Origin: an uncultured Sphaerochaeta sp.
GTDB lineage: Bacteria > Spirochaetota > Spirochaetia > Sphaerochaetales > Sphaerochaetaceae
Assembly: GCF_963676285.1 (NCBI RefSeq)
Contig: NZ_OY781063.1
Location: forward strand, 2,170,001 to 2,234,000
Reading direction: 5' to 3'
Length of the DNA: 64,000 nt
This document shows, piece by piece, positions 16,089 to 25,275 of this stretch. The translations under genes and the position numbers were made by a program. Every line of letters begins with the position of its first letter. Position 1 is the stretch's first letter. The notes below the pieces were generated by a model, which was not told where the DNA came from, ran no database searches, and saw nothing but the letters and a program-made list of their open reading frames with translations.

Positions 16089-18506
16089 ATGGTGCAGGTT
16101 GGTGTGTTGGTTGTTGGTGTTTCTGAAGAAGAAACTGCAACAATAGAGAAGAGTCTTAAATCAGCTGAACTTTGGTTTGTCTCTACTGAGGTAGAAGCTG
16201 TTGCATGTTTAGAAGAACACCCCTCAATTCGAATTGCTCTCCTTGATTTTCCTTCCAAAATCACACTATTGCAAAAACTTACTCAATACCCCATTCAATG
16301 CATAGTTATTAGCCACAGCGACACGGTGGAAGAAGAGCGAGAGGCATTTGCCTTGGGGGCTTCGGACTATCTCCGTAGGCCCTACTCTCCTGAGTTGTTG
16401 AGGATCCGGATAGGGCTGCTTGCTGATAGCCTTATGGGGGAAGAGGAAAATGTCTTGTTTGACAGTTTGCTCTGGCAGGCTCCTATAGGCATAGCCGTAT
16501 ATAGCGGTCCTGATGCAGCCCATATGGAGATGGTCAAGGCCAATGCAATTCTTCTGGAAATCATGGGGCGTACCAAAGAAGAGCTCATGACCATCGACTG
16601 GAAACTACTTACCCATCCTGAGGATCTGGAAAAGGAGCTGGTCAAGTATGCACAATTCTCCAACCATGAGATCTCCGGATATGAGATTGAGAAGCGGTTC
16701 ATCAAACCTGATGGGTCTCTGGTTTGGGTGAACATGACTGTATCGAGGTTATACGTTAACCAACCTGAAGCTGAAGACTATCTTGGGATTATCAAGGATA
16801 TTACTGAACAGAAAGAGCTCGAGGCTTCACTGCGGGAGAGAGAGCGGATCATCCATTCCTACTTCTCCCAATTACCGGGAATGGCTTATCGGTGTGCATT
16901 TGACGAGCACTGGACCATGCAGTTTGTCTCTTCAGGTTGCGAATGGCTTACAGGCTACTTGCCTGAAGAGCTTGTTGACAACAAGGTTATTGCCTTCAAT
17001 GAGGTAATTACTCCTCTCCATCGCAAGAAAGTGAGAGAGGAGTGGAAATCGATCATCAATGGAGAGACTCCCTTTATCCAAGAGTATGAGATTATTACCA
17101 AGGATGGGGATAAGAAATGGGTATTTGATACCGGCCGAGGGATTCTGGATGGCCAGGGGGAGATTGTTGCAATCGAGGGTATGTTGTTTGATATCTCGGA
17201 GAGAAAAAGACATGAGTTGGTCCTCAATTATTACCATAACCATGATGAGTGGACGGATCTCCCCAACAGAAGGTTCTTGGTCTCTTTCTTGGAGAGAGAG
17301 CAAAAAAAGCAAGGAAATGCATTACTTGCAGTCAACTTGACTGCGGTTCATGCATTGAGTGTAGCCCATGGGTTTCTCTATAGCAGGAATCTGGTGAAGC
17401 AAGTAGCAATGAAACTCCAGGCACTCAGCGATTCAGAGCATGTATTATTCAGTTCCTATGAGTATCAGCTGATATTCTTCATCAAAGAGCCTGCTGATTC
17501 TACTACGTTGCTTTCTTTTGGCAGAATGGTCTCCAAGAAAGTTGCTTCCTTGCTCCGAGAGGAACGGGTAGGTTGGGGTATTGGGTTGATAGAGCTTTCT
17601 GAGGCTCCTGTAGAGGAGATCCTGACCAACCTCCTGGTTGCCTCCGAACAAGCGTTGTCTGATTTTGATACGGGTCATGAGGTTTGTGTCTTTGATGAGG
17701 CAATGCAGCAGGCGATGAGAAGGCGTACCACCATAGAAAGAGAACTCGCTGAGCTGATCAAGAACCCATCCTCTTCCTCATTCTATCTTCAGTTCCAGCC
17801 GATTTGGGATGTGAAGACTCAGACAATTTCTGGCTTTGAGGCTCTCTCTAGGATGAAGAGTCCCAGTTTGGGTAGCGTCTCTCCTACTGAGTTCATTGAG
17901 ATTGCAGAGAAGGCCAAGCTTATTGTCCCCCTTGGCAAGATTATTATAAATAATGCATTGCAGTTCCTTTCATTGGTAGAAAAAGAGGGATTTTCTAGTG
18001 TTGGTGTTTCGATCAATATTTCTGCGATTCAGTTGATGAATAAGGACTTTTTGCCTTCCCTGATGAAGGCTGTTGAACACCATAGAGTAGATACTGAGAA
18101 TATTACTTTGGAAGTGACTGAGTCAGTGTTTATTTCCAAGTTCCAGGATGTGAATGATTTGTTCTTTCTTCTCCAGCAGCTGGGAATGTCGATTGCAATC
18201 GATGATTTTGGCACGGGTTATTCAACGTTATCACGAGAACGTGAGCTGAATGTAAATTGTCTGAAGATAGATAAAGCGTTTATAGACAAGCTTGAAGTGC
18301 TTCAAGAGAAGGAAGCTATTACAGCTGAAATTATATCACTTGCCCATAAGCTAGGGCATACAGTTATCGCCGAGGGTGTTGAGTTTGAGAATCAGTATAA
18401 CTACTTGAAGAAGTATCAATGCGATAAAATCCAGGGGTTCCTTTTCAGTAAACCCCTGGACATTTCTGATGCGTTGGTATTACTCAAGCAAACGAATCGT
18501 ACTTAG
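16089..18506 (+). CDS. Receiver-like / PAS / PAS / degenerate GGDEF / EAL protein
   Basis: 805 residues, no membrane helix. A receiver-like domain (1-115) keeps an Asp (LLDFPSK) but has Arg in place of the conserved Lys (YLRRPY). Two PAS domains follow (about 125-245 and 255-375), the first ending IIKDITEQ. The GGDEF domain (about 380-520) has SYEYQ in place of GGDEF and is inactive by motif. The EAL domain (about 545-800) is intact: FEALSR, NIS, LEVTES, IDDFGTGYS, KIDKAF, IAEGVE and QGFLFSKP. It is therefore a likely cyclic-di-GMP phosphodiesterase. AGGAG precedes ATG 16089. Confidence 0.9.
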   Translation: MVQVGVLVVGVSEEETATIEKSLKSAELWFVSTEVEAVACLEEHPSIRIALLDFPSKITLLQKLTQYPIQCIVISHSDTVEEEREAFALGASDYLRRPYSPELLRIRIGLLADSLMGEEENVLFDSLLWQAPIGIAVYSGPDAAHMEMVKANAILLEIMGRTKEELMTIDWKLLTHPEDLEKELVKYAQFSNHEISGYEIEKRFIKPDGSLVWVNMTVSRLYVNQPEAEDYLGIIKDITEQKELEASLRERERIIHSYFSQLPGMAYRCAFDEHWTMQFVSSGCEWLTGYLPEELVDNKVIAFNEVITPLHRKKVREEWKSIINGETPFIQEYEIITKDGDKKWVFDTGRGILDGQGEIVAIEGMLFDISERKRHELVLNYYHNHDEWTDLPNRRFLVSFLEREQKKQGNALLAVNLTAVHALSVAHGFLYSRNLVKQVAMKLQALSDSEHVLFSSYEYQLIFFIKEPADSTTLLSFGRMVSKKVASLLREERVGWGIGLIELSEAPVEEILTNLLVASEQALSDFDTGHEVCVFDEAMQQAMRRRTTIERELAELIKNPSSSSFYLQFQPIWDVKTQTISGFEALSRMKSPSLGSVSPTEFIEIAEKAKLIVPLGKIIINNALQFLSLVEKEGFSSVGVSINISAIQLMNKDFLPSLMKAVEHHRVDTENITLEVTESVFISKFQDVNDLFFLLQQLGMSIAIDDFGTGYSTLSRERELNVNCLKIDKAFIDKLEVLQEKEAITAEIISLAHKLGHTVIAEGVEFENQYNYLKKYQCDKIQGFLFSKPLDISDALVLLKQTNRT

Positions 18507-18982
18507 TAGTCTTCACGTACGCCAAACTCAGCGTCCTCTACCCAACGATGAGGGCGGGTAATAAGCTTAAGCATCTCCTTGAGTACTTCATAGTGACGTT
18601 TCTCTTCTGAGAGGATAAGCGAGAGAGCTTTCTTGGCTTCTTCATCTGTTACCTGTGGAAGTTGTTCCTTGTAGAACTCTATGCTCTTCTTCTCTACAGC
18701 CAGAGCTTCTTCATAGGCAGGAATCTGATCAGTTGCAGAGGGAAATGAATCTGGGTCGAATGCCTTGAAGACTTTCTTTGCTGCTTCTATTACCGTGGTA
18801 TTAACTGCTACTGGTGCACTCTTCTTCTGTAGGGCACGGAAATAACTTTCATGTTTTTTTTCGTCATCAGCGAGCATCTTGAAGATGTTTGCAAAACCTT
18901 CGTCTGGTGCCTTTTTTGCAAGGTCAGTATAGAACTGAATACCTTCCTGTTCCAGTTTAATTGCTACTTCAAATAGGTCCAT
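18503..18982 (-). CDS. Ferritin-like / rubrerythrin-type diiron protein
   Basis: 159-residue four-helix bundle with two ExxH motifs (DDEKKHESYF near residue 50 and SEEKRHYEVL near 130) and paired Glu residues in LEQEGIQFY and VEKKSIEFY, giving a diiron site. The C-terminal rubredoxin domain of true rubrerythrin is absent. A role in peroxide or iron handling in an anaerobe is likely. Start is ATG 18982, preceded by AGGAGG; an upstream ATG at 19003 would place that site inside the gene. The 3' end overlaps the EAL gene stop (convergent). Confidence 0.85.
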   Translation of the reverse strand: MDLFEVAIKLEQEGIQFYTDLAKKAPDEGFANIFKMLADDEKKHESYFRALQKKSAPVAVNTTVIEAAKKVFKAFDPDSFPSATDQIPAYEEALAVEKKSIEFYKEQLPQVTDEEAKKALSLILSEEKRHYEVLKEMLKLITRPHRWVEDAEFGVREDY

Positions 18983-19042
18983 GGATGTCCTCCTAATGTC
19001 CATAGTATAGGTAGGATATGGTGAGAAGGCAAGGAAAAGGAT

Positions 19043-19972
19043 CTAATAGGTAAGCATTTCAATCTCTGTTTCCAAGAGTGGAGAGAAGTCATACACATAT
19101 TTGTTATGATAGCTTAGATATTTCTCAGTTCCTTCAGGAATCATGCTTAGGTGCTTTGAGTCATCAATACCGAGGCGGTCATAATCATTGTCATCAAGTT
19201 GACCTGAGAGTTGTATGGCTCCACTGGAAGGGTTGAATGAAATCATTCCCAAGTCGAAGAGTTTATCGTAAAGCGGTGAGAGTATGAGGGCATTTTTTGG
19301 GTCAATTCGCTCATGGTCATCTGCAACTCTCCATGGTTTGATATGACTTGCTACCAAGATCTTTGGTTTTTCTACTCCTAGTACAGCACAGCTGTTATTC
19401 CAGAGTTCAAGTGCTTGTTTGCGATAGGTATGCTGCACTGTTCTCTGGATGGTTGTTCCGATGCGTGTGGTAGGAATAACTCCCTGATCAATGCCATAAG
19501 AATGTTCCTGATCTAATGATTCTTCCTTATCTTGGTGATTGAAAGCTGGGGCGTATTCATACAGGCTAAACATTGTCTTACAGGGTTTTCCCGGGGCAAA
19601 ATATTGACTAGCGATAGGAATAGCACGACCGTAGTAGGTGTAGGGAGTCTTTACCCGATCCCTGACGAATACGAATATTTCGTATTCCCCTGTATTCATC
19701 CGATTCTCGACAAACCGCTGTTTAAGCTGTCCTTCCCAGTAGAGGACATCGTTGTCGATATGGTCAACATACGGGGTGGCATAGCTCTCTTTCTTCAAGT
19801 TAATCAGCAATACAATTGTATTCTCCCCAGTTCTTGAAAGGACTCCCTTACGCATTGCAGCAGCAATGTTCATCTCCATCAGATCAGCAATGTCTTGGAG
19901 CACGTAATGACTCCCGATTGCCAGGTGGGAAATCAATTTCTGAGAAATTCGGTTTGAGAGCTGCTCTGCCAT
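19043..19972 (-). CDS. DUF3427-like / HNH endonuclease
   Basis: 309 residues. The N-terminal part (about 70-170, with VLYWEGQLKQ and IFVFVRDR) resembles the DUF3427 domain found in restriction-type proteins. The C-terminal HNH_2 nuclease (about 185-260) shows CAVLGVEKPKILVASHIKPW, then DPKNALILSPLYDKLFDLG, with the catalytic His in SHIKPW. It follows the DUF488 gene by 31 bases on the same strand with only a weak ribosome-binding site. A defence role against foreign DNA is inferred from domain content. Confidence 0.8.
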   Translation of the reverse strand: MAEQLSNRISQKLISHLAIGSHYVLQDIADLMEMNIAAAMRKGVLSRTGENTIVLLINLKKESYATPYVDHIDNDVLYWEGQLKQRFVENRMNTGEYEIFVFVRDRVKTPYTYYGRAIPIASQYFAPGKPCKTMFSLYEYAPAFNHQDKEESLDQEHSYGIDQGVIPTTRIGTTIQRTVQHTYRKQALELWNNSCAVLGVEKPKILVASHIKPWRVADDHERIDPKNALILSPLYDKLFDLGMISFNPSSGAIQLSGQLDDNDYDRLGIDDSKHLSMIPEGTEKYLSYHNKYVYDFSPLLETEIEMLTY

Positions 19973-20003
19973 GTGCCCAGGATACGCCTACGTTTGGTGT
20001 ACG

Positions 20004-20942
20004 TCAATGTATATTATTCTCTGTGGTCTTGATATGAATTATCCTCGGGATAGATGGTTGTTTTTTCTTGCAATACTCTGCAAACAACATTCTATGGCAG
20101 TCTCTAGGATTTTTTTCATAACACATTAGGGCTACATTTACTTTAGCAATAAGTCCCGCTATTGCTTCAGCGTGCTCTTCACAATGAGGTAGTGTATGTT
20201 TGGAGTAAAGTTCAAATAATTGCGCTTTTTGCTCAGAAGGAGGAAATTCTTTTCTCAATGTAGAAGAAATTCCAACCTCGGGTATATGCAGATAGCTGAT
20301 ATCAGCCTCCTGTAAAGCAGTCAGTAATCTCGCTTTCCTATACTCGGGCCTCATCGAGAATGGGTTCTTTCTTACATCAACTAAGTATTTAACATTCTGA
20401 AGTATAAGCAACTGTATAAAACGATCTATGGACAACCCCTCATACCCAATGGTAAAGAGAGCTCTTGGTGAACTCTCTATCGTATTTCTTATTTGATCCA
20501 GTTTTTCAAGAAATACTGGGTCAGTACGAAAATTATCAAGCAGAGCACTGCGAATGCTATAAAAAGGGAATCCTTTGTAGACCTTTGTAATCAATTCATT
20601 ATCACTAAGGTGCTCATTCTCTCTTAATATTTTATCAAGGGTAATCTCATCATCTTTCTTTAATTTGATATTGCATAAGTCAGCTTGTTTTTCATCAATG
20701 GTTACATATGAAGAAAACGGCGATTTTCCCTTCTCTTCAATGATGATATGTTTTTGTTGAAGTGCTATCTGATCATCATGAAGACTGATTGAATAGCATC
20801 CGTATGAATTTGGGATAAAGTGGTAATAGTCATTTTTTGACTTTTTCACAAAAAGAAACATCAGTTTTTGGAGTCTGATCAGCGAAATAGGTACCTTATG
20901 CCTTTGAACTAACCATATAAGAACTTTTCTCCTATTTAACAT
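20004..20942 (-). CDS. DUF488 protein with an extra N-terminal domain
   Basis: 312 residues. The C-terminal DUF488 domain (about 155-300) has FTIGYEGLSIDRFIQLL, LVDVRKNPFS and the paired MCYEKNPRDCHRMLFA motif, which suggests a thiol or metal site. The N-terminal region (about 1-150: RLQKLMFLFVKKS, FIPNSYGCYS) resembles the SocA/DUF4065-like proteins linked to toxin-antitoxin and phage modules. AAGGTGA precedes the ATG. It heads a two-gene operon with the HNH nuclease. Base composition is more AT-rich than neighbouring metabolic genes, consistent with transfer. Reaction unknown. Confidence 0.75.
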   Translation of the reverse strand: MLNRRKVLIWLVQRHKVPISLIRLQKLMFLFVKKSKNDYYHFIPNSYGCYSISLHDDQIALQQKHIIIEEKGKSPFSSYVTIDEKQADLCNIKLKKDDEITLDKILRENEHLSDNELITKVYKGFPFYSIRSALLDNFRTDPVFLEKLDQIRNTIESSPRALFTIGYEGLSIDRFIQLLILQNVKYLVDVRKNPFSMRPEYRKARLLTALQEADISYLHIPEVGISSTLRKEFPPSEQKAQLFELYSKHTLPHCEEHAEAIAGLIAKVNVALMCYEKNPRDCHRMLFAEYCKKKQPSIPRIIHIKTTENNIH

Positions 20943-21097
20943 AAAATCACCTTATGGTTTTGTACCACATTATCATTCGATGCACAATTGGAGTATGAAA
21001 GAACTAAAAATGCTGCGCATGCAAGGCAAGTTCTCATGTATCTTTGCTTTCCAAAGCAATCCCATTCCATGCTACTATACCCCAGAAGGACAAACCG

Positions 21098-21634
21098 ATG
21101 AAAACACTACAAGAACGCATACACCATATTCAGAACCTACTTCACTTCGATGATGCTCAGATGGCTGAGAAGCTTGGATTGGAAGAAAAGGCATATCAGA
21201 GAGAAATTAATGCGCCTACCTCTGAATTTCTGGGACAGCTTTGTACTACCTTTGGGGTTTCCCTCTCTTATCTTGAAGAAGGGAAGGGGAGTATTTTTTG
21301 TGAAAGACCTCTCCCTATTGCCGATATCCTTGCCTTTCGGGATGCACGTAACTGGAAGCAGTTTCACTCTCCCAAGGACTTGGCGATTTCTCTCAGCCTA
21401 GAATCCTCTGAATTACTGGAATGCTTCCAGTGGTCAGGTGAGGATGTGCACGCTAAGAAAAAGCAGAAACAGATGGAAGAGGAACTCGCAGATATCCTTA
21501 TCTATTCCGTACTATTTGCCGACTCCATTGGAGTTGATATCCCTACAATTATCGAGAGAAAGCTGCGTAAGAACGCAGAGAAGTATGATGTAAAGAAAGC
21601 GTATGGATCAGCAAAGAAGTACACTGAGCTCTAG
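21098..21634 (+). CDS. XRE-like N-terminus fused to MazG-like nucleotide pyrophosphohydrolase
   Basis: 178 residues. Residues 1-62 look like a small XRE-type helix-turn-helix (DDAQMAEKLGLEEKAY, LCTTFGVSLSYLEEG). Residues 75-178 are an all-alpha MazG-like NTP pyrophosphatase with the ESSELLECFQW helix and the downstream EEELADILIY helix giving the ExxE and ExxD metal ligands. MazG enzymes hydrolyse (d)NTPs to monophosphates. ATG 21098 follows AGGAC; the upstream in-frame ATG at 21044 lacks a site. It is divergent from the DUF488 gene and 62 bases before the DUF2075 gene. Confidence 0.8.
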   Translation: MKTLQERIHHIQNLLHFDDAQMAEKLGLEEKAYQREINAPTSEFLGQLCTTFGVSLSYLEEGKGSIFCERPLPIADILAFRDARNWKQFHSPKDLAISLSLESSELLECFQWSGEDVHAKKKQKQMEEELADILIYSVLFADSIGVDIPTIIERKLRKNAEKYDVKKAYGSAKKYTEL

Positions 21635-21695
21635 TAATTCCTAACGCGACAATTCTTGGAGTGTGGTACACTAGAGTGATGCCACGGAGGGTGTG

Positions 21696-23639
21696 ATGCT
21701 CGTATATGAAGGGGATAAGCAGCAATTCTTATCTGACGTCCAGGATAATTCAATCGACCAGAAGATTGAAATGAATATGTGGAACAGGCTACATAAAAGA
21801 GTCAGTTCAAGTGAAGAGCAATCCTGGCGCAACTCATTAAATTACATGCAGAATGTATTACTCGACTCTGAGATTCCTGACACCTCCGGTGTAGCTATTG
21901 AATTTGGCATACCCAACACCAACAAGCGAGTCGATTTCATCCTTACAGGCTTGGACAAAGAGAGCCAGCACAATGCAGTAATCGTAGAGCTGAAGCAGTG
22001 GAGCAAGGTCGAACCTGTTCCTTATGTCGACCAACTCCTGGAGGCTGAGATCATCGATGTACAGACACGTTTCTCCCATGGACAACAAGTAGTTCACCAT
22101 CCCTCCTACCAAGCATGGTCCTACCGCTCCCTTATCTCCAATTTCAATGCGAATGTCCATGAGATTCCAATCCACTTGGAGAGCTGTGCGTATTTACACA
22201 ACTATGTACCACCCGAAGATGACCCACTGAAACAACACTACTTCCAAAGCATTCTTGATGAGTCCCCGGTGTTTTACCGTAGTGATGTAATGAAGCTTAG
22301 GGAGTTTATCAAGAAGTACATCCATACAGGGGATGCAAAGCAAACCTTGTACTACATCGATAACGGTGAAATCAGGCCTTCCAAGAGCCTGCAAGACGCT
22401 CTCTCTGCAATGCTGAGAGGGAAAGAGGAGTTCATACTCATCGACGAGCAAAAGATAGTCTATGAGCAGATGCTCTCCTTTGCTCGCAGAAGTAAAGAGG
22501 ACGGGAAGAAACGGGTTTTCATTGTACAAGGGGGGCCTGGAACAGGTAAGACTGTTGTTGCCATCAACCTTCTGGTGCAGTTGACCAATGATGACCAGGT
22601 TTGCGCATATGTGACAAAGAACAGTGCTCCCCGTAAGGTGTTTGAGGCAAAGCTCCGCTCTGGTGCATTCAAGAGAAATAATATCAGTAGCTTGTTCAAA
22701 GGTTCCACGGCATTTGTTAATGCAGATACCAATGACTTCGGTACCCTCATTGTTGATGAGGCACACCGACTCAACAAACGCTCCCAACAGGGACCGAAGG
22801 TTACCGGTGAAGATCAGATCAAGGAGATCATCAACGCAAGCAGGTGCAGCGTGTTCTTTATTGATGAAGACCAGCGCGTTACTGCTCAGGATTATGGTGA
22901 CAGGGCTCAAATTCTTTATTGGGCCAAAGCTTTCAATGCAGAAGTGCAGGAGGGGAGGCTTCTTTCCCAGTTCCGTTGCAATGGTTCTGATGGATATCTT
23001 TCATGGCTTGATGGAGTACTGGGAATCCAGGAAGAGACAGCCAATCCCACCTTGGAAGGCATCGATTATGACTTCCGGGTGGTGGAAAATCCCCATGAAC
23101 TGCGTAGGCTTATTGAAGAGAGAAATAGGGAAGATGATAAAGCCAGGATTGTAGCAGGGTACTGTTGGGATTGGGTGAGTAAGAACAATCCAGATTCAGT
23201 TCCCGATATTTCCATTGATGACTTTTCCATGTACTGGAACCTCAGCAGTGATGGCACCTATGCAATTTCCAAAGGGTCGATCAACCAAGTTGGCTGCATA
23301 CATACCACCCAGGGACTTGAATTCAGCTATGTCGGGGTAATCATAGGAGATGACCTCCGATTTGAAAAGGGGAATGTCATCTCTGATTACACCAAGCGGG
23401 CAAGAACAGACCAATCCCTGAAAGGATTGAAAGGACCTATCAAGAAAGGTGATCAGGAGGCAATGAAAACAGCCGATATTATTATACGCAATACCTACCG
23501 CACACTCATGAGCCGGGGGATGAAAGGCTGTTATGTGTATTGTACAAATAAAGAGCTTGCTCACTTCCTGAAGACTAGGATAGATGGGTATAGAGAAGAA
23601 GACGAGAGTCCCTTGTTGGTGGCTGAAAGAGAGAAGTAG
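21696..23639 (+). CDS. PD-(D/E)XK nuclease-like / DUF2075 helicase
   Basis: 647 residues. The N-terminal region (about 1-200) has a PD-(D/E)XK pattern: RVDFILTG followed by VIVELKQW (E-x-K). The central P-loop domain carries Walker A GGPGTGKT near residue 275 and Walker B TLIVDEAHR near 350, then SQFRCNGSD and HTTQGLEFSYVGVIIGDD as later helicase motifs. This is the DUF2075 / Schlafen group-3-like architecture, thought to act on DNA or RNA. ATG 21696 follows GGAGG at 21686-21690. It sits in the island with other nucleases, so a defence role is a reasonable inference. Confidence 0.83.
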   Translation: MLVYEGDKQQFLSDVQDNSIDQKIEMNMWNRLHKRVSSSEEQSWRNSLNYMQNVLLDSEIPDTSGVAIEFGIPNTNKRVDFILTGLDKESQHNAVIVELKQWSKVEPVPYVDQLLEAEIIDVQTRFSHGQQVVHHPSYQAWSYRSLISNFNANVHEIPIHLESCAYLHNYVPPEDDPLKQHYFQSILDESPVFYRSDVMKLREFIKKYIHTGDAKQTLYYIDNGEIRPSKSLQDALSAMLRGKEEFILIDEQKIVYEQMLSFARRSKEDGKKRVFIVQGGPGTGKTVVAINLLVQLTNDDQVCAYVTKNSAPRKVFEAKLRSGAFKRNNISSLFKGSTAFVNADTNDFGTLIVDEAHRLNKRSQQGPKVTGEDQIKEIINASRCSVFFIDEDQRVTAQDYGDRAQILYWAKAFNAEVQEGRLLSQFRCNGSDGYLSWLDGVLGIQEETANPTLEGIDYDFRVVENPHELRRLIEERNREDDKARIVAGYCWDWVSKNNPDSVPDISIDDFSMYWNLSSDGTYAISKGSINQVGCIHTTQGLEFSYVGVIIGDDLRFEKGNVISDYTKRARTDQSLKGLKGPIKKGDQEAMKTADIIIRNTYRTLMSRGMKGCYVYCTNKELAHFLKTRIDGYREEDESPLLVAEREK

Positions 23640-23699
23640 CTTGACAGATACCGCTATCGTATCTGTTGATTGCAAAAAACTACAACTACTATTTTACTA

Positions 23700-23727
23700 T
23701 TGCTAAAGGTCCAAAATAAGTTATAAT
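23700..23727 (+). promoter_or_regulatory. hipBA promoter (predicted leaderless)
   Basis: TTGCTA at 23700-23705, 16-base spacer, TATAAT at 23722-23727. The expected start of transcription, 7-8 bases on, falls on the ATG of hipB at 23735, and no ribosome-binding site is present. A palindrome ACTTATAAGT at 23743-23752 just inside the gene could be part of an autoregulatory operator. Confidence 0.6.
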
Positions 23728-23734
23728 TAATACT

Positions 23735-24043
23735 ATGATAGCACTTATAAGTCCATCAATAGCCCAGAGGAAGATAGCACAGAACTTGAAAGAGCGCAGA
23801 TTGCAAATGAACTTGACCCAAGAAGGGTTATCAGCTCGCTCGGGAGTACCGCTGGCAACCCTGCGTAAGTTTGAACAACAAGGTCTTATATCCTTGGAAT
23901 CGCTCTTGAAGCTTATGATGGTACTGGGTATGTTGGAATCTATGGTTGCAGCCACTAAGGTTTCACAAACCTCATTCTCCTCAATAGATGAAGTCATCGC
24001 ATTGGAGACTTTGCCAAAGCGGAAGCGGGGAAGGAAAACATGA
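23735..24043 (+). CDS. hipB: HipB-like antitoxin (XRE family)
   Basis: 102-residue DNA-binding antitoxin. The helix-turn-helix is at about residues 12-65 (IAQNLKERRLQMNLTQEGL, RSGVPLATLRKFEQQG). The basic tail KRKRGRKT is typical of this branch. It overlaps hipA by 4 bases (ATGA), so the pair is coupled. The message is predicted to be leaderless because TATAAT ends only 7 bases before the ATG and no Shine-Dalgarno is seen. Confidence 0.87.
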   Translation: MIALISPSIAQRKIAQNLKERRLQMNLTQEGLSARSGVPLATLRKFEQQGLISLESLLKLMMVLGMLESMVAATKVSQTSFSSIDEVIALETLPKRKRGRKT

Positions 24044-25272
24044 AACCTTACACAGCGGTGAAGACCATCATTGTGAAGATCAATTTTGGTAATGGAACCA
24101 TTCCTGTTGGTCGTCTGGCATTGCGAGATCGTCGTATCTACTTCTCTTATGAACTGTCTTTCCTCGAACAAGGCCTTGATATCTCTCCATTCTCTCTTCC
24201 CTTGCAAGTAGGTGTGAAGACTTTCGACCATAGTTTGTTTGAAGGATTGCCTGGTGTATTCAATGACAGTCTTCCTGATGGGTGGGGTAGGCTTCTCCTA
24301 GATCGTTTCGTTCGCTCTCAAGGTGTCTTTCCATCAGAGCTTTCTCCCTTGGATCGATTGGCAATGATTGGATCACAAGGTCTTGGCGCATTGGTATATG
24401 AACCTGAGTATGATGTTCCTTTTGATGGTGGACCAGTTGACTTGAACCTTGTTGCATCACAGGCACAAGAAGTACTTGAGGGATCCTCCTCAGAGGTTGT
24501 AAGCCGTCTTCTTGCGTTGAATGGATCCTCCTCTGGCGCACGACCAAAGGCATTAATTGGTGTTTCTGAGAACAAAGAGCGAATTCTTCATGGAAAAGAA
24601 TCATTTACCGCGGGGTATGAGCCTTGGTTGGTGAAATTTCCAAACACACAAGATGGTATCGATGCTGGTGCTATTGAGTATGTGTATGCCTTGATGGCAA
24701 AGCAGTCGGGCATACTAATGCCCGAAGTTCACTTGTTCTCAGCCCATGAAGGGCCGGGGTATTTTGCTGCCAAGCGGTTTGATCGAAATGGGGCTAATCG
24801 CTTGCATATGCATACTGCTAGTGGGTTGTTACATGCTGATTTTCGCTTTCCCTCACTTGATTACCAAGACTTGCTGAATCTTACATCCATGTTGACCAGT
24901 GATATCCGGGAGGTAGAGAAAATGTATCGTCTTGCGGTATTCAACGTCCTGGCACACAATCGCGATGACCACGCGAAAAACTTTAGCTTCCTCATGGATG
25001 CACACGGGAAGTGGACACTTTCTCCGGCCTATGACCTTACCTTCTCCTCCGGCCCAGGAGGGGAGCAAAGTACTATGGTCATGGGGGAAGGAAAGTATCC
25101 TGATGTAGAGCATCTTCTCAGGCTGGGCCTTAATGCCAAGCTTTCGAAGCAGCAGATTTCTTCAATCATCGACCAGACTCGTACTGCAATCTCAGGGTGG
25201 AATACGCTTGCAAGGCAATATGGCGTAAGCAATGAGAATATATCCTTGATTTCCCAGAAGATCTGTCAGTAA
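24040..25272 (+). CDS. hipA: HipA-like serine/threonine kinase toxin
   Basis: 410-residue kinase toxin of the HipA family, which in known members phosphorylates aminoacyl-tRNA synthetases. Seen in order: the couple-HipA N-terminus with VFNDSLPDGWG near residue 75, the P-loop-like SSGARPKALI near 170, the LVKFPNT strand, the catalytic HNRDDHAKNFSFL near 307-319, and the metal-binding PAYDLTFS near 332. All key residues are present, so it should be active. It converges on the DUF2779 gene with 3 bases between. Confidence 0.9.
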   Translation: MKPYTAVKTIIVKINFGNGTIPVGRLALRDRRIYFSYELSFLEQGLDISPFSLPLQVGVKTFDHSLFEGLPGVFNDSLPDGWGRLLLDRFVRSQGVFPSELSPLDRLAMIGSQGLGALVYEPEYDVPFDGGPVDLNLVASQAQEVLEGSSSEVVSRLLALNGSSSGARPKALIGVSENKERILHGKESFTAGYEPWLVKFPNTQDGIDAGAIEYVYALMAKQSGILMPEVHLFSAHEGPGYFAAKRFDRNGANRLHMHTASGLLHADFRFPSLDYQDLLNLTSMLTSDIREVEKMYRLAVFNVLAHNRDDHAKNFSFLMDAHGKWTLSPAYDLTFSSGPGGEQSTMVMGEGKYPDVEHLLRLGLNAKLSKQQISSIIDQTRTAISGWNTLARQYGVSNENISLISQKICQ

Positions 25273-25275
25273 ATC

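Noticed and set aside
20995..21153. Short frame with TTGGAG before its ATG, overlapping the XRE-MazG start
   Set aside because: About 52 residues, no similarity, runs into the MazG gene in another frame; a leader peptide is possible but not supportable.
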